Source: Sphaerochaeta sp032144095 (lineage in GTDB: Bacteria; Spirochaetota; Spirochaetia; Sphaerochaetales; Sphaerochaetaceae). From it: a DNA stretch of 64,000 nucleotides. Position numbers and translations under genes: made by a program. The DNA lies in NCBI RefSeq assembly GCF_032144095.1, contig NZ_JAVSNJ010000010.1, positions 26,246-90,245 on the forward strand, given 5' to 3'. Below, in pieces: positions 54,950-63,716 of the stretch; positions within the stretch are counted from its first letter, which is position 1; every line of letters begins with the position of its first letter. A model generated the notes under the pieces. That model was given only the letters and a program-made list of their open reading frames with translations, searched no databases and was not told the DNA's origin.

Positions 54950-55109
54950 AACCAAAGAACAGGGTGTCGTTTCCCTTTCGGCCTTTCTCTCTATGGTGGA
55001 TTTTGGTAACGTTGTTCAAGAATGGGAAAGCAACCCCAATTCCCTGGAATGCGCCTTGGATGGATGCCCTGTACCCCAAAATGCTGGAGAGACGACCTAG
55101 TCTGTCCCT
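54927..55109 (-). pseudogene. Possible remnant of an outer-membrane beta-barrel gene
   Basis: A 60-codon open stretch closed upstream by TAA at 55112-55110 and ending TGA at 54929-54927. It reads SSILGYRASIQGAFQGIGVA and ends DTLFFGFAIAGEI, alternating hydrophobic and polar residues like the last strands of a barrel. No start or ribosome site is present. Its end overlaps the parE promoter. Could be chance. Confidence 0.25.
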
Positions 55110-55441
55110 TTATCCAGATCCGGTACAAAGGTCCTGTCTTTCAAGGCCATTGCCAAACAAACCCTTGGAAGGAAGAGGCCTATCAGAGCAAGCGTTCCAT
55201 CCGCTCTTTGGTTTGTTGACTACATCTAACCCCAAACCAGTAAGGAAACTATGAGAGAGGTATGAGAAAAGTATGAGTTTTTGTATCCAGAGCTGGTACC
55301 CTTCCCAGGTTGTGAAAAATCCCCGGGAAGCGGGGCGTTTCCCGTTGCCATCAGGCTACTGGTACGTTACCCTACAGAGGAGAAACGAAGAGTGCAGCTA
55401 CCCTGCTTTCATACTAGCCTAGTCTACAAGGAGCCCTACAG
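54950..55441. other. Long divergent gap between parE and corA
   Basis: About 490 bases with no convincing gene. It contains the barrel-like remnant, a 15-base stretch (55116-55130) identical to part of the CRISPR spacer, three TATGAG repeats at 11-base intervals (55250-55277), a GC-rich hairpin CCCCG-N5-CGGGG at 55321-55335, and the corA ribosome site AAGGAG. Confidence 0.55.
55250..55277 (+). repeat. Three TATGAG direct repeats with 11-bp period
   Basis: TATGAG at 55250-55255, 55261-55266 and 55272-55277. Direct repeats with 11-base periodicity are typical of OmpR/PhoB-family binding sites. They lie about 165 bases upstream of corA. Confidence 0.5.
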
Positions 55442-56485
55442 ATGCCGGACAAGAGAAACCTATTTCTCCAGCACAAGAAAAAAGAAGGGATGCGTCCAGG
55501 CTCCTTAATCTATGTAGGCGATACTGAGTGCGAACAGACACGAGTCAGGACGCACATCTACAACGATGAAGGACTAACCACTGTCGAAGGGTTCTCCATG
55601 CAGGAGAGCGAAAAGCAGAGATGGATAGAGATCTCTGGCCTTTCTGACATCAAGGGCATCGTGGAGATAGCCAAGAAGTTCTCCCTCTCCAACCTCAGCC
55701 TTGAGGATGCATTCTCCACCGACCAGAGGATGAAGCTGGACTACTACGACTCCTACTTCTCCCTTACCCTCAGGGTCCTGGATACCCCCAAGAAAGCCGA
55801 GGAACAGCTGAGCCTCTTTGTCGGGGACAATTGGCTCATAAGTATCGTGGAACATGCCAGTGACATCTTCCTTCCCGTATTCGCCTATCTTTCAGGAGAG
55901 CAGATCAAAACAAGGAAGGCCAATACCCACCTGCTCTTTCATGCCCTGGTGGACAGGGTGGTCGACCAATATCTGGTACGTGCCGACGAACTGGACCAAC
56001 TGACCGAGGAGATGGAAGAGCTGGTCATCAACACCCCGGAGAAGATCACCGCATCGGACATCCATAGGCACAAGCGAAGGATTCTCCACCTCAGGAGGAT
56101 CACCCTCCCCTTGAAGGACCTGCTGACAAATCTCATCCGATCGGAATTGGTCAGCCTGGAGAAACCGACGGTCCACCTCTTCCGCGACACATCCGACCAC
56201 GCTCTCTGGCTCAGTGAGGAGTGTGAGATGCTGCGTGACACCGTCAGTGGCCTGATGGAGGTCTACCTCTCCAGCCTGGACATGAAGATGAACAAGATCA
56301 TGAAGGTGCTCACCATCATCTCCACCATCTTCATCCCCCTGACGTTTTTGACCGGCCTCTATGGGATGAACTTCATGCACATCCCCTTCGCTGCCCAACA
56401 ATGGGGCTTCTATGGAATGGTGTTTTGCTGTGTGCTGTTGGTCATCATCATGGCAGGGTGGTTCAAGAGGAAGCGCTGGTGGTGA
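55442..56485 (+). CDS. corA: CorA-type magnesium/cobalt transporter
   Basis: 347-residue inner-membrane channel for Mg2+ uptake, working as a pentamer. A large cytoplasmic N-terminal domain with a long helical stalk (about 200-285) leads to two C-terminal membrane helices; the GMN selectivity motif appears as YGMNFMHIPF at the end of the first. The basic tail FKRKRWW is typical. AAGGAG precedes ATG 55442. It ends 22 bases from the convergent EamA gene. Confidence 0.95.
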   Translation: MPDKRNLFLQHKKKEGMRPGSLIYVGDTECEQTRVRTHIYNDEGLTTVEGFSMQESEKQRWIEISGLSDIKGIVEIAKKFSLSNLSLEDAFSTDQRMKLDYYDSYFSLTLRVLDTPKKAEEQLSLFVGDNWLISIVEHASDIFLPVFAYLSGEQIKTRKANTHLLFHALVDRVVDQYLVRADELDQLTEEMEELVINTPEKITASDIHRHKRRILHLRRITLPLKDLLTNLIRSELVSLEKPTVHLFRDTSDHALWLSEECEMLRDTVSGLMEVYLSSLDMKMNKIMKVLTIISTIFIPLTFLTGLYGMNFMHIPFAAQQWGFYGMVFCCVLLVIIMAGWFKRKRWW

Positions 56486-56506
56486 CAGAAATGGAGGATT
56501 AGCTCG

Positions 56507-57379
56507 CTACATTTTTTTGGTCTTTACCTGGTAGAGGCTGTGCAAGGTAATCGACAACACCACTATTGAGGCGCCAATCATGAAATCGAGGGTGGGAGCC
56601 TCCTGCAAGAACAGCCAGACATAGAAAATCCCCAAGACAGTTTCACTTGAGTTGATCAGTGCGGCCTCCGGTGCATTGATGTATCGAGTCCCTGTGCCGA
56701 TCATGGTCTGGGAGAAGGGGATGACCAACAACCCCAGAAGGGCCAAGGGAAAGAGTGACTCTGGCGGTATTCGTAGATTTCCTCTTGAGACGACAAGCGC
56801 AAAGAGGGAGCCTGTCAGTCCACCGATCATCACAAGGGGCAAGCGGGCCATCTCTGTATGGTTTCTCATGAATGCCAGGTTTGACCCAAGGAACAGGGGA
56901 GCAGAGAGTGCAAAGAGGATACCCTGTACCTCCATGTCACCAAAGCCTTCCCTATACATGAACCATACGCCGAATATGGATAGACAGGTTGCCGCAATGG
57001 TGCTTAGGGAAGGCCGTTTCTTGTAGAAGACGGCGCTAAACAGAGCAGCAAACAGAGGGGAGAGCGAGATGAGGACCAGGGTGTTGGCAGCCCCTGCACT
57101 CTTGACCCCTAGGGTAAAGCCAATTCCACCAAAACCCCACATCAAACCACTGATAAGCATGGGTAATCCACCGGAACCAAGGATGGGGAGAGCCTTTCTT
57201 CTGGTAGTACCAAAAAAAAGCACCGAACTGGAAATGCAGGTAAAGAGGGCTCGGTAAAAAACAACACCAATGCCGCCCGTCCCCGACAGCCGTATAAGCA
57301 ATGCATCAAAACTCAAGACAACCGTACCGAGAATGGCAAAGGCCAAGCCTTTCACATATATCCGTTTTTCTTCTTCCAA
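56507..57379 (-). CDS. EamA/DMT-family membrane transporter
   Basis: 290 residues with ten predicted membrane spans in two EamA repeats, the second including PLFLGSNLAFMRNHTEM and the late EAALINSSETVLGIFYVWLF. DMT carriers export amino acids, metabolites or nucleotide sugars; the substrate is not predictable. The best start is TTG 57379, with AAGGA about eight bases upstream. Single gene, divergent from the acetyltransferase pair. Confidence 0.88.
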   Translation of the reverse strand: MEEEKRIYVKGLAFAILGTVVLSFDALLIRLSGTGGIGVVFYRALFTCISSSVLFFGTTRRKALPILGSGGLPMLISGLMWGFGGIGFTLGVKSAGAANTLVLISLSPLFAALFSAVFYKKRPSLSTIAATCLSIFGVWFMYREGFGDMEVQGILFALSAPLFLGSNLAFMRNHTEMARLPLVMIGGLTGSLFALVVSRGNLRIPPESLFPLALLGLLVIPFSQTMIGTGTRYINAPEAALINSSETVLGIFYVWLFLQEAPTLDFMIGASIVVLSITLHSLYQVKTKKM

Positions 57380-57442
57380 TTACTGCTTCCTTTCCTCTAT
57401 TCTGGCCTGTGCAATGTAGCAAAGTTTCCCCATCTATATAAG

Positions 57443-57504
57443 AGGTCTCCCAAAACGGTGCAGACACCCCTGTAAAACACTACCGGGCTTTTATGAGGAG
57501 ACCT
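57443..57504. repeat. 8-bp inverted repeat spanning the EamA/acetyltransferase gap
   Basis: AGGTCTCC at 57443-57450 and GGAGACCT at 57497-57504 are perfect inverted copies 46 bases apart, with TTTT after the second. It may be an operator pair or a weak terminator; the large loop argues against the latter. Confidence 0.3.
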
Positions 57505-57544
57505 TTTGCTGTATTCTGTCACCCATCATAGATGCAGGATGGTA

Positions 57545-58381
57545 ATGATGGTGGAGATGCGAACACTGGGTCAGATAAGCAGGAAGGAGCTTACTGCAAC
57601 ATACAACCAGGCCTTCAGCGACTACCAGGTGGCTGTGAACATGACCGAAGAACAGTTGGGCAAGGCCCTGGCAAGGAACGGCTTTCAAAAAGACATCTCG
57701 ATGGGCTTGTTCGATGGACAGGCGCTTGTCGGATTTGTACTCAATGGAGCTAGGGACAACTACTGCTATGACTGTGGGACAGCCATCATCCCCTCCTATA
57801 GGGGCAAAGGGTATGCCTGTCTCCTTGCAACCGAAACGCTGGCCCTTCTTCGGGACCAAGGCCTCCATACCTGGGTACTGGAGGTACTCTCCGACAACAA
57901 GAGGGCAAAAAAGCTCTATGAGACCATCGGATTCACCACCCAAAGAGAGTTCAACTGCTACCAGATCCAGGCAGAAACCCTCATAGATGAGAGCAAAGCA
58001 ACGGTAGAATTGAAAAGGCAAGAGACCTTCTTTGTCCCCTCAGGGGAGTGCCTACCCAGTTGGCAGAACACGAAGGAGGCAATCCTTGCAGGGGAAGTCC
58101 CTGTCTGGGATATCGTATTCTCTGCCAAAAAAGTTGGGGTCCTCTCTTTTGACCCCCTGTCAGGGTCAATAGCCCAGCTCTATATTGATGAACAGGAAAG
58201 AAGGAAAGGGTTTGCCGGGCAAGCCCTCATTGCAGCGGCCCATCTCTGCAGGACAGAGTTTCTTCGCTTCATCAACATCGATGCAGGCTACAGGCCACTG
58301 AACACACTACTGGAAAAACACAGCTTCAGCCTCTTTGTCACCCAGGATGAGATGACACGAACCCTAAGGACCAACGCATGA
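57545..58381 (+). CDS. Double GNAT-domain acetyltransferase
   Basis: 278 residues. The first GNAT domain (about 1-145) has the acetyl-CoA loop YRGKGYACLLATETLALL and NKRAKKLYETIGF; a second, more diverged one follows (about 175-270; AQLYIDEQERRKGFAGQALI). One domain usually catalyses and the other is structural. Several ATG codons crowd the start: 57545 has AGGA five bases upstream and is chosen, with 57539, 57548 and 57557 as alternatives. The stop overlaps the next gene by four bases (ATGA), so the pair is coupled. Substrate unknown. Confidence 0.82.
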   Translation: MMVEMRTLGQISRKELTATYNQAFSDYQVAVNMTEEQLGKALARNGFQKDISMGLFDGQALVGFVLNGARDNYCYDCGTAIIPSYRGKGYACLLATETLALLRDQGLHTWVLEVLSDNKRAKKLYETIGFTTQREFNCYQIQAETLIDESKATVELKRQETFFVPSGECLPSWQNTKEAILAGEVPVWDIVFSAKKVGVLSFDPLSGSIAQLYIDEQERRKGFAGQALIAAAHLCRTEFLRFINIDAGYRPLNTLLEKHSFSLFVTQDEMTRTLRTNA

Positions 58382-59466
58382 ACGCCTATTCCATCAATCT
58401 CATTCGTGACGACCAGATAGCCCAGGCGAAGGCCCTGATGAGCTCCTGCTTCGAGGCAAAGCTTGCCTCCATCTTCTACCTCCATCCAGAATCGACCCTG
58501 GTGGTCACCTATTTTGACCGTGTGGTTGCAGGGATCAACCTGGATGTATACCGAGTAAACAAACAGGTGAAGATGGGCTACATCGGCTGGCTCTACACCG
58601 ATGAGAAGCACCGGGGGAAGGCCCTTGCAGGGCTGCTGCTCACCGAGGCCATGGCCTTTCTTGAAAAACAGGGGTGCACCGAGATCTCAGCATGTGTGGA
58701 AGGGGACAACCCAGCCTCCTTCAAACAGCTTGCGAATAGGGGCTTTTCCATCCTGGGACTTTGGCAACAGCTCAGACGGTTTGGATTTGGGACACCGGTG
58801 GTCTACCGCCACGCTTCCCGTTTCTTTGACATGGGCTATTTTCTCTGGCACAAAAGCCTCATAGGGGATACGGGCAAAGAGGCGGCAGTAGGGGCCAAGG
58901 CCTTGGTCCTCACCCTCGTTGGCAATACCCTGCTCTTTCTCTTCTCCCTGATGGGGTGGAACCTACTGGGCCTATCGGGCTTTCATCCCTTCCCCTTATC
59001 TAATCTGCAACACCCGGTGCTTCTGCTTGCCACACCCTCGCTCTTTTTGCTTGGGAGAACCTTGGCAATGCTTATCTGGGCGAAGATCAAAAAGAGAGAA
59101 GTGGTCTATCGTAGCTGGGATACTGCCTGGATAGCCGCGATCCTGCTCTCCTTAGGCTTGGGCCTTCCCTTCCCCGTTCCGGGAAACCTCTATGTCAAAG
59201 GGATAGGGTGGAAGCTCAAGGAGGAGACACCACTATTGGCAATGATGGCAATCCTGGGACAGGTGGCGGTAGCCGCCCTCTGCCTGGTTGTCCCCAAAGG
59301 CGTGCCCCTACTCTTTGGCCTCTGTCTGGTAACCCTCGACACCCTCTTTTTCTTCTACCCCTTCTGCGGGTTCAATGCGAGCAGGGTCAAACGGTGGGGG
59401 AAAAAACCCTTTGCCATATCGGTGGTAGTTCTACTTGCGGTTTTGCTCTCTGTATTGGTATACTAG
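58378..59466 (+). CDS. GNAT acetyltransferase fused to a membrane domain like an inactive site-2 protease
   Basis: 362 residues. The N-terminal ~150 form a GNAT fold with acetyl-CoA loop HRGKALAGLLLTEAMAFL. From ~175 there are about five hydrophobic spans. The stretch FPVPGNLYVKG, followed by a helix with AILGQVAVAA and then YPFCGFNASRVKRW, resembles M50 (site-2 protease) proteins, where PxPG, an AGP-containing helix and FNxxPxxxxDG occur in that order. The zinc motif HExxH, expected before REVVYRSWDTAWI, reads LLGRTLA, so catalysis is unlikely. It may anchor the acetyltransferase at the membrane or bind peptides there. Coupled to the upstream acetyltransferase by ATGA. Confidence 0.7.
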   Translation: MNAYSINLIRDDQIAQAKALMSSCFEAKLASIFYLHPESTLVVTYFDRVVAGINLDVYRVNKQVKMGYIGWLYTDEKHRGKALAGLLLTEAMAFLEKQGCTEISACVEGDNPASFKQLANRGFSILGLWQQLRRFGFGTPVVYRHASRFFDMGYFLWHKSLIGDTGKEAAVGAKALVLTLVGNTLLFLFSLMGWNLLGLSGFHPFPLSNLQHPVLLLATPSLFLLGRTLAMLIWAKIKKREVVYRSWDTAWIAAILLSLGLGLPFPVPGNLYVKGIGWKLKEETPLLAMMAILGQVAVAALCLVVPKGVPLLFGLCLVTLDTLFFFYPFCGFNASRVKRWGKKPFAISVVVLLAVLLSVLVY

Positions 59467-59547
59467 CCACATTATGGATGACCCGTTACCTAGTTTAGGG
59501 TGCTCAAGCGAACACCCACCCGAATCTTTTGTGCTTTGGATGTGCCT

Positions 59548-60810
59548 ATGAGTGCACAACTGATAGCCATACTTGTTCTACTCTTGCTGTCAGCGGTATT
59601 TTCGGCAACGGAAACCGCATTTACCTCCCTTTCGTTCATACAGCACAAGACCCTCCAGAACAAACGGAGCAGAAGCGCCCGCCTTGCCTACGCCCTGAGC
59701 CAGAAGAATGACATCCTGCTCACCACCGTTTTGGTAGGCAACAATGTCGTGAACATCTCCGCATCGGCTTTGGTAACCACCTATGCCATTCAGGTCTTCT
59801 CGAACCATGCGGTAGGATATGCAACAGGGCTGCTTACCATTGCCATCCTCATCTTCGGGGAGATAACCCCAAAGCAGATCGCGATGAGCCACAACATGAA
59901 GATCGCCACCTTCATGGCATACCCCATCAAGGCGCTGACCATCATACTCTTTCCCGTAACCTGGCTTCTGATCCGGCTCTCCCATCTCATCACCCACCTC
60001 TTTGCAAAGAACACCGAACCTGCCATCACCACCGAAGGGGTCAGGCATATGGTGGGGGCTGCCGAGGACTTCGGGCTCGTCGACCAGTATGAATCAGACC
60101 TCATGCACCGGGCCATCCAGTTCAGCGATACCCAGGTAAAGACCATCATGAGCCATAGGACAAGCGTCTTCTGCATCAGCGATGAAATGAGCATAGGAGC
60201 GGCCTTCCCCTCCATCGTCCGTTCCGGCTTCTCCAGGGTTCCTGTCTACCACCAGACGGTTGAGGATATCATCGGGGTGGTGCTGGTTCGCGATATCCTG
60301 CGTGCCCAGCTGGACAAGAACCTGGAGAAGAACATCACCACCATCATGCGCAAACCGCTCTTCGTTCCCGAACAGATGCACCTCGATGATGTGTTCTTCC
60401 TCTTCAAGAAGGACAAGCTGCAACTGGCCATCGTCCTGGACGAATATGGCGGCTTCAGCGGGGTGGTGACCATGGAGGATGTGGCTGAACAACTCTTCGG
60501 AGAACTCTATGATGAGCATGAACGGCGCTACCCTGACAGGATCGTCGAAAAGGACCAGAGACCTGGCACCTACCTGGTCATGGCCGATACCCCATTTCTC
60601 CAGCTGGTCGACGAGCTTTCCCTCCACTACGAGCATGAGGGGCCGAAAACCAGCACGGTGGCGGCCTACCTGATGGGCCTAACCGGGGATATCCCCCAGG
60701 ATGGGGATGTCCTGCAGTCGCCAATCGGGACCTTCCGAATCGTGACCATGCAAGGCAACCGCGTCGAAGAGGTGGAGTTTTCCCCTTCCATCGACGATGC
60801 AACCCTATAA
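59548..60810 (+). CDS. CorC/HlyC-type CNNM-domain membrane protein with CBS pair
   Basis: 420 residues. The CNNM/DUF21 membrane domain (about 1-185) starts MSAQLIAILVLLLLSAVFSA and includes ATETAFTSLS and IFGEITPKQIA. Two CBS domains follow (about 200-325; VPVYHQTVEDIIGVVLVRDI, then DEYGGFSGVVTMEDV), then the CorC_HlyC C-terminal domain. Family members are linked to magnesium/cobalt export or sodium-coupled transport and bind ATP at the CBS pair. ATG 59548 begins the membrane domain; the 16 residues readable before it have no site. The ribosome site is weak (GGA). Confidence 0.92.
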   Translation: MSAQLIAILVLLLLSAVFSATETAFTSLSFIQHKTLQNKRSRSARLAYALSQKNDILLTTVLVGNNVVNISASALVTTYAIQVFSNHAVGYATGLLTIAILIFGEITPKQIAMSHNMKIATFMAYPIKALTIILFPVTWLLIRLSHLITHLFAKNTEPAITTEGVRHMVGAAEDFGLVDQYESDLMHRAIQFSDTQVKTIMSHRTSVFCISDEMSIGAAFPSIVRSGFSRVPVYHQTVEDIIGVVLVRDILRAQLDKNLEKNITTIMRKPLFVPEQMHLDDVFFLFKKDKLQLAIVLDEYGGFSGVVTMEDVAEQLFGELYDEHERRYPDRIVEKDQRPGTYLVMADTPFLQLVDELSLHYEHEGPKTSTVAAYLMGLTGDIPQDGDVLQSPIGTFRIVTMQGNRVEEVEFSPSIDDATL

Positions 60811-60827
60811 TTGGAGAACGTTTGGCG

Positions 60828-60856
60828 TTGACCTAACATAGCTGCAAATGTATGAT
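60828..60856 (+). promoter_or_regulatory. leuS promoter (leaderless arrangement)
   Basis: TTGACC at 60828-60833, 17 bases, TATGAT at 60851-60856, then six bases to ATG 60863. No ribosome site lies between the -10 and the start. Confidence 0.75.
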
Positions 60857-60862
60857 TGCCCC

Positions 60863-63379
60863 ATGAGCAAATACCCCTTCCATGAAATAGAAACCAAATG
60901 GCAACAGTACTGGGAAGAGAACCAGACCTTCGCAGTTACAGAAGATGAGACCTTTCCCCCTGAAAAGCGCAAGTATGTGTTGGACATGTTTCCCTATCCT
61001 TCCGGATCGGGCCTCCATGTGGGACATCCTGAAGGGTATACAGCCACCGACATCTATTGCAGATATCTCAGAATGAATGGGTTCAATGTCCTCCATCCGA
61101 TGGGATTTGACTCCTTTGGCCTTCCTGCAGAGAACTATGCCATCAAGACGGGTACCCACCCGAAGGCAACCACCGAAAGGAACATCGATAACTTCCGCAA
61201 GCAGATCAAGAGCCTGGGATTCTGCTACGACTGGAACCGAGAGGTAGCGACCCACAGCAGTGACTACTACCGCTGGACCCAGTGGATCTTCATTCAGCTC
61301 TTCAACAAGGGCCTTGCCTACGAGTCCCACACCCCCATCAACTGGTGCACCCAGTGTCTTACCGGCCTGGCCAACGAAGAGGTCAAGGACGGCAGGTGCG
61401 AACGGTGCGGAACCGCAGTGGTACGAAAGAATATCCGACAGTGGGTGCTGAAGATCACCGACTATGCCGACAAGCTGCTCTCCGACCTGGACAGCCTTGA
61501 CTGGCCTGAATCCGTAAAGCTCATGCAACGCAACTGGATCGGCCGCAGTGAAGGTGCCTCCGTATTCTTCCGACTTGAGGATAGTGACGACCAGCTTGAG
61601 GTCTATACTACCAGAGCCGATACCCTCTTTGGGGCTACCTACATGGTTGTCTCTCCTGAGCACCCCTTGTTAGGACAACTTACGAAAGAATCCCAGAAAG
61701 CAAGCGTTGCCGCCTATATCGATGCGGCAGCCCACAAGAGCGATCTTGAGAGGACCGACCTTGCAAAGGACAAGACCGGGGTATTCACCGGCAGCTATGC
61801 GATAAACCCCGTGAATGGGAAAAGGATTCCCATTTGGGTTGCCGACTATGTACTGATCAGCTACGGAACTGGTGCCATCATGGCAGTTCCTGCCCACGAT
61901 ACCCGTGACTGGGAGTTTGCAAAGAAGTTTGACCTTCCCATCATCGAGGTCCTGAAAAGTGAGATCGATGTACAAGAGCAGGCTTGGACCGAGGATGGAG
62001 TGCACGTCAACAGCGGCTTCCTTGATGGAATGAACAAGGATGATGCCATCGAAGCCATGATAGCCTGGCTGGAGGAGAGAAACCTCGGGACAAAGGCAAC
62101 CAACTACAAGCTTCGTGACTGGGTATTCAGCAGACAGCGCTACTGGGGCGAGCCCATTCCTTTGGTGCACTGCCCTACCTGTGGCATAGTCCCCCTCAAG
62201 GAGGACCAGCTTCCCCTGCTGCTTCCGGATGTACAGTCCTATGAACCCAGCGGTACTGGGGAGAGCCCCCTTGCAAAGATTGACGAGTGGGTGAATACCA
62301 CCTGCCCGGTCTGTGGAGGGAAGGCAAAGAGAGAGACCAACACCATGCCCCAATGGGCAGGTTCCTGCTGGTACTACCTTCGCTACATCGACCCCAAGAA
62401 CACCGAGAGGTTTGTCTCAGAAGAGAAGGAAAAGTACTGGATGCCCGTCGACCTCTATGTAGGGGGAGCCGAGCACGCGGTGCTGCACCTGCTCTATGCA
62501 CGGTTCTGGCATGAGGTGCTCTATGACCTGGGCTTCGTCGCCACCAAGGAACCCTTCCAGCGCCTGGTGAACCAGGGGATGATCACATCCTTTGCCTATC
62601 AGAGGGCTGACAAGAGCCTGGTTCCCACCGATATGGTGGAGGAGTCTGCCCCAGACCAATATGTTGAGAAGGCTACCGGAGAGAGGCTTGAACGTGTCGT
62701 CGCCAAGATGTCCAAGAGCCTGAAGAATGTCATCAACCCTGATGAGATCATCACAGAGTTCGGGGCCGACTCCATGCGCATGTATGAGATGTTCATGGGA
62801 CCTCTGGAAGTCTCAAAGCCTTGGGCAACGACCGGCCTCAGTGGCGTGTACCGCTTCCTGGACCGCGTCTGGCGTCTCCAGGAGGAGAGGACCATCTCCG
62901 ATGAGGAGCCTTCCGAAGAGATCCTGAAGGTGCTGCACAAGACCATCAAGAAGGTTACCCACGATACGGATACCCTGAACTTCAACACGGCCATCAGCCA
63001 AATGATGGTTCTGGTAAATGAGCTCTACAAGATAGACACCCTGCCAAGAGTTGTGTGGGAGACCTTGATCAAGCTGCTTGGCCCCTACGTCCCTCACCTT
63101 GCAGAGGAGCTTTGGCAACTCTGTGGCAATGAGCCCACCTTGGCAAATGTCCCCTGGCCTCTCTATGACGAGAGCCTTACCGTCGATAGCGAGGTCGCCA
63201 TCGTCTTCCAGGTAAACGGAAAGGTCCGCTCCAAGGCTGTCGTGGAAAAAGGAACGGAGAAGGAAGAGCTTTTGCGCCTTGCAAAAAGCGATGAGAGAAT
63301 CCTTACCTGGCTCGAAGGCAAGACCATCGTCAAGGAGATCGTCGTTGCCGACAAGCTGGTAAACCTGGTGATCAAATAA
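60863..63379 (+). CDS. leuS: Leucyl-tRNA synthetase
   Basis: 838 residues; charges tRNA-Leu in the cytoplasm. The HIGH motif is HVGH at residues 52-55 after FPYPSGSGL, and KMSKS is intact near residue 615 (AKMSKSLKN). The editing domain (about 225-415) contains the threonine-rich VYTTRADTLFGATYMV and a later ISYGTGAIMAVPAHDTRD with its conserved Asp. Zinc-ribbon-like CPTCGIVP and CPVCGGKA are present. ATG 60863 is preferred over an upstream ATG at 60848 because the upstream codons overlap the -10. A terminator follows. Confidence 0.97.
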   Translation: MSKYPFHEIETKWQQYWEENQTFAVTEDETFPPEKRKYVLDMFPYPSGSGLHVGHPEGYTATDIYCRYLRMNGFNVLHPMGFDSFGLPAENYAIKTGTHPKATTERNIDNFRKQIKSLGFCYDWNREVATHSSDYYRWTQWIFIQLFNKGLAYESHTPINWCTQCLTGLANEEVKDGRCERCGTAVVRKNIRQWVLKITDYADKLLSDLDSLDWPESVKLMQRNWIGRSEGASVFFRLEDSDDQLEVYTTRADTLFGATYMVVSPEHPLLGQLTKESQKASVAAYIDAAAHKSDLERTDLAKDKTGVFTGSYAINPVNGKRIPIWVADYVLISYGTGAIMAVPAHDTRDWEFAKKFDLPIIEVLKSEIDVQEQAWTEDGVHVNSGFLDGMNKDDAIEAMIAWLEERNLGTKATNYKLRDWVFSRQRYWGEPIPLVHCPTCGIVPLKEDQLPLLLPDVQSYEPSGTGESPLAKIDEWVNTTCPVCGGKAKRETNTMPQWAGSCWYYLRYIDPKNTERFVSEEKEKYWMPVDLYVGGAEHAVLHLLYARFWHEVLYDLGFVATKEPFQRLVNQGMITSFAYQRADKSLVPTDMVEESAPDQYVEKATGERLERVVAKMSKSLKNVINPDEIITEFGADSMRMYEMFMGPLEVSKPWATTGLSGVYRFLDRVWRLQEERTISDEEPSEEILKVLHKTIKKVTHDTDTLNFNTAISQMMVLVNELYKIDTLPRVVWETLIKLLGPYVPHLAEELWQLCGNEPTLANVPWPLYDESLTVDSEVAIVFQVNGKVRSKAVVEKGTEKEELLRLAKSDERILTWLEGKTIVKEIVVADKLVNLVIK

Positions 63380-63716
63380 GGTCGGCAGCGGAAGAAAAAA
63401 AGGGGCTGTTCCCTAAGTCTGATGGAAAAATCAGGTTTAGGAGCAGCTCTTTTTTTATAGGTAACGGTAACGCCGATGGGTCACCGTTCCTTTCCAAAGG
63501 TCGAAACCAACCTTTTACCAACCATTGCTCACTATGTGCCCCCTGCAAAACCAGAGAATGTTCAGGAGGCTTGCATAGCACCCATAGCTAACCTCTGCCC
63601 TATATCGGCGATTGATGGAGGGCAAGGGGCAAAAAAGTAGGAGCCAGTGAATTTTCCCAAATTCCCTGACCCCATAGTATGCAAGCTTGTTAGTCCTGAC
63701 CCGCTTTGGTTCTTGG
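63380..63716. other. Gap after leuS
   Basis: 337 bases with no gene seen on either strand. It contains the leuS terminator and a small second hairpin (AACGGT at 63463-63468 with ACCGTT at 63483-63488). The rest shows nothing recognisable. Confidence 0.5.
63401..63457 (+). terminator. Terminator of leuS
   Basis: Long imperfect stem (arm GGGGCTGTTCCCTAA from 63402, partner TTTAGGAGCAGCTC ending 63449) running into an uninterrupted T run at about 63450-63456. Confidence 0.75.

Noticed and set aside
55022..55219. 65-codon open frame in the parE-corA gap
   Set aside because: No ribosome site, cysteine- and tryptophan-rich improbable composition, and it overlaps the barrel-like remnant on the other strand.
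55321..55335. GC-rich hairpin before corA as a magnesium riboswitch
   Set aside because: Only a five-base stem is evident and none of the M-box conserved elements could be recognised.
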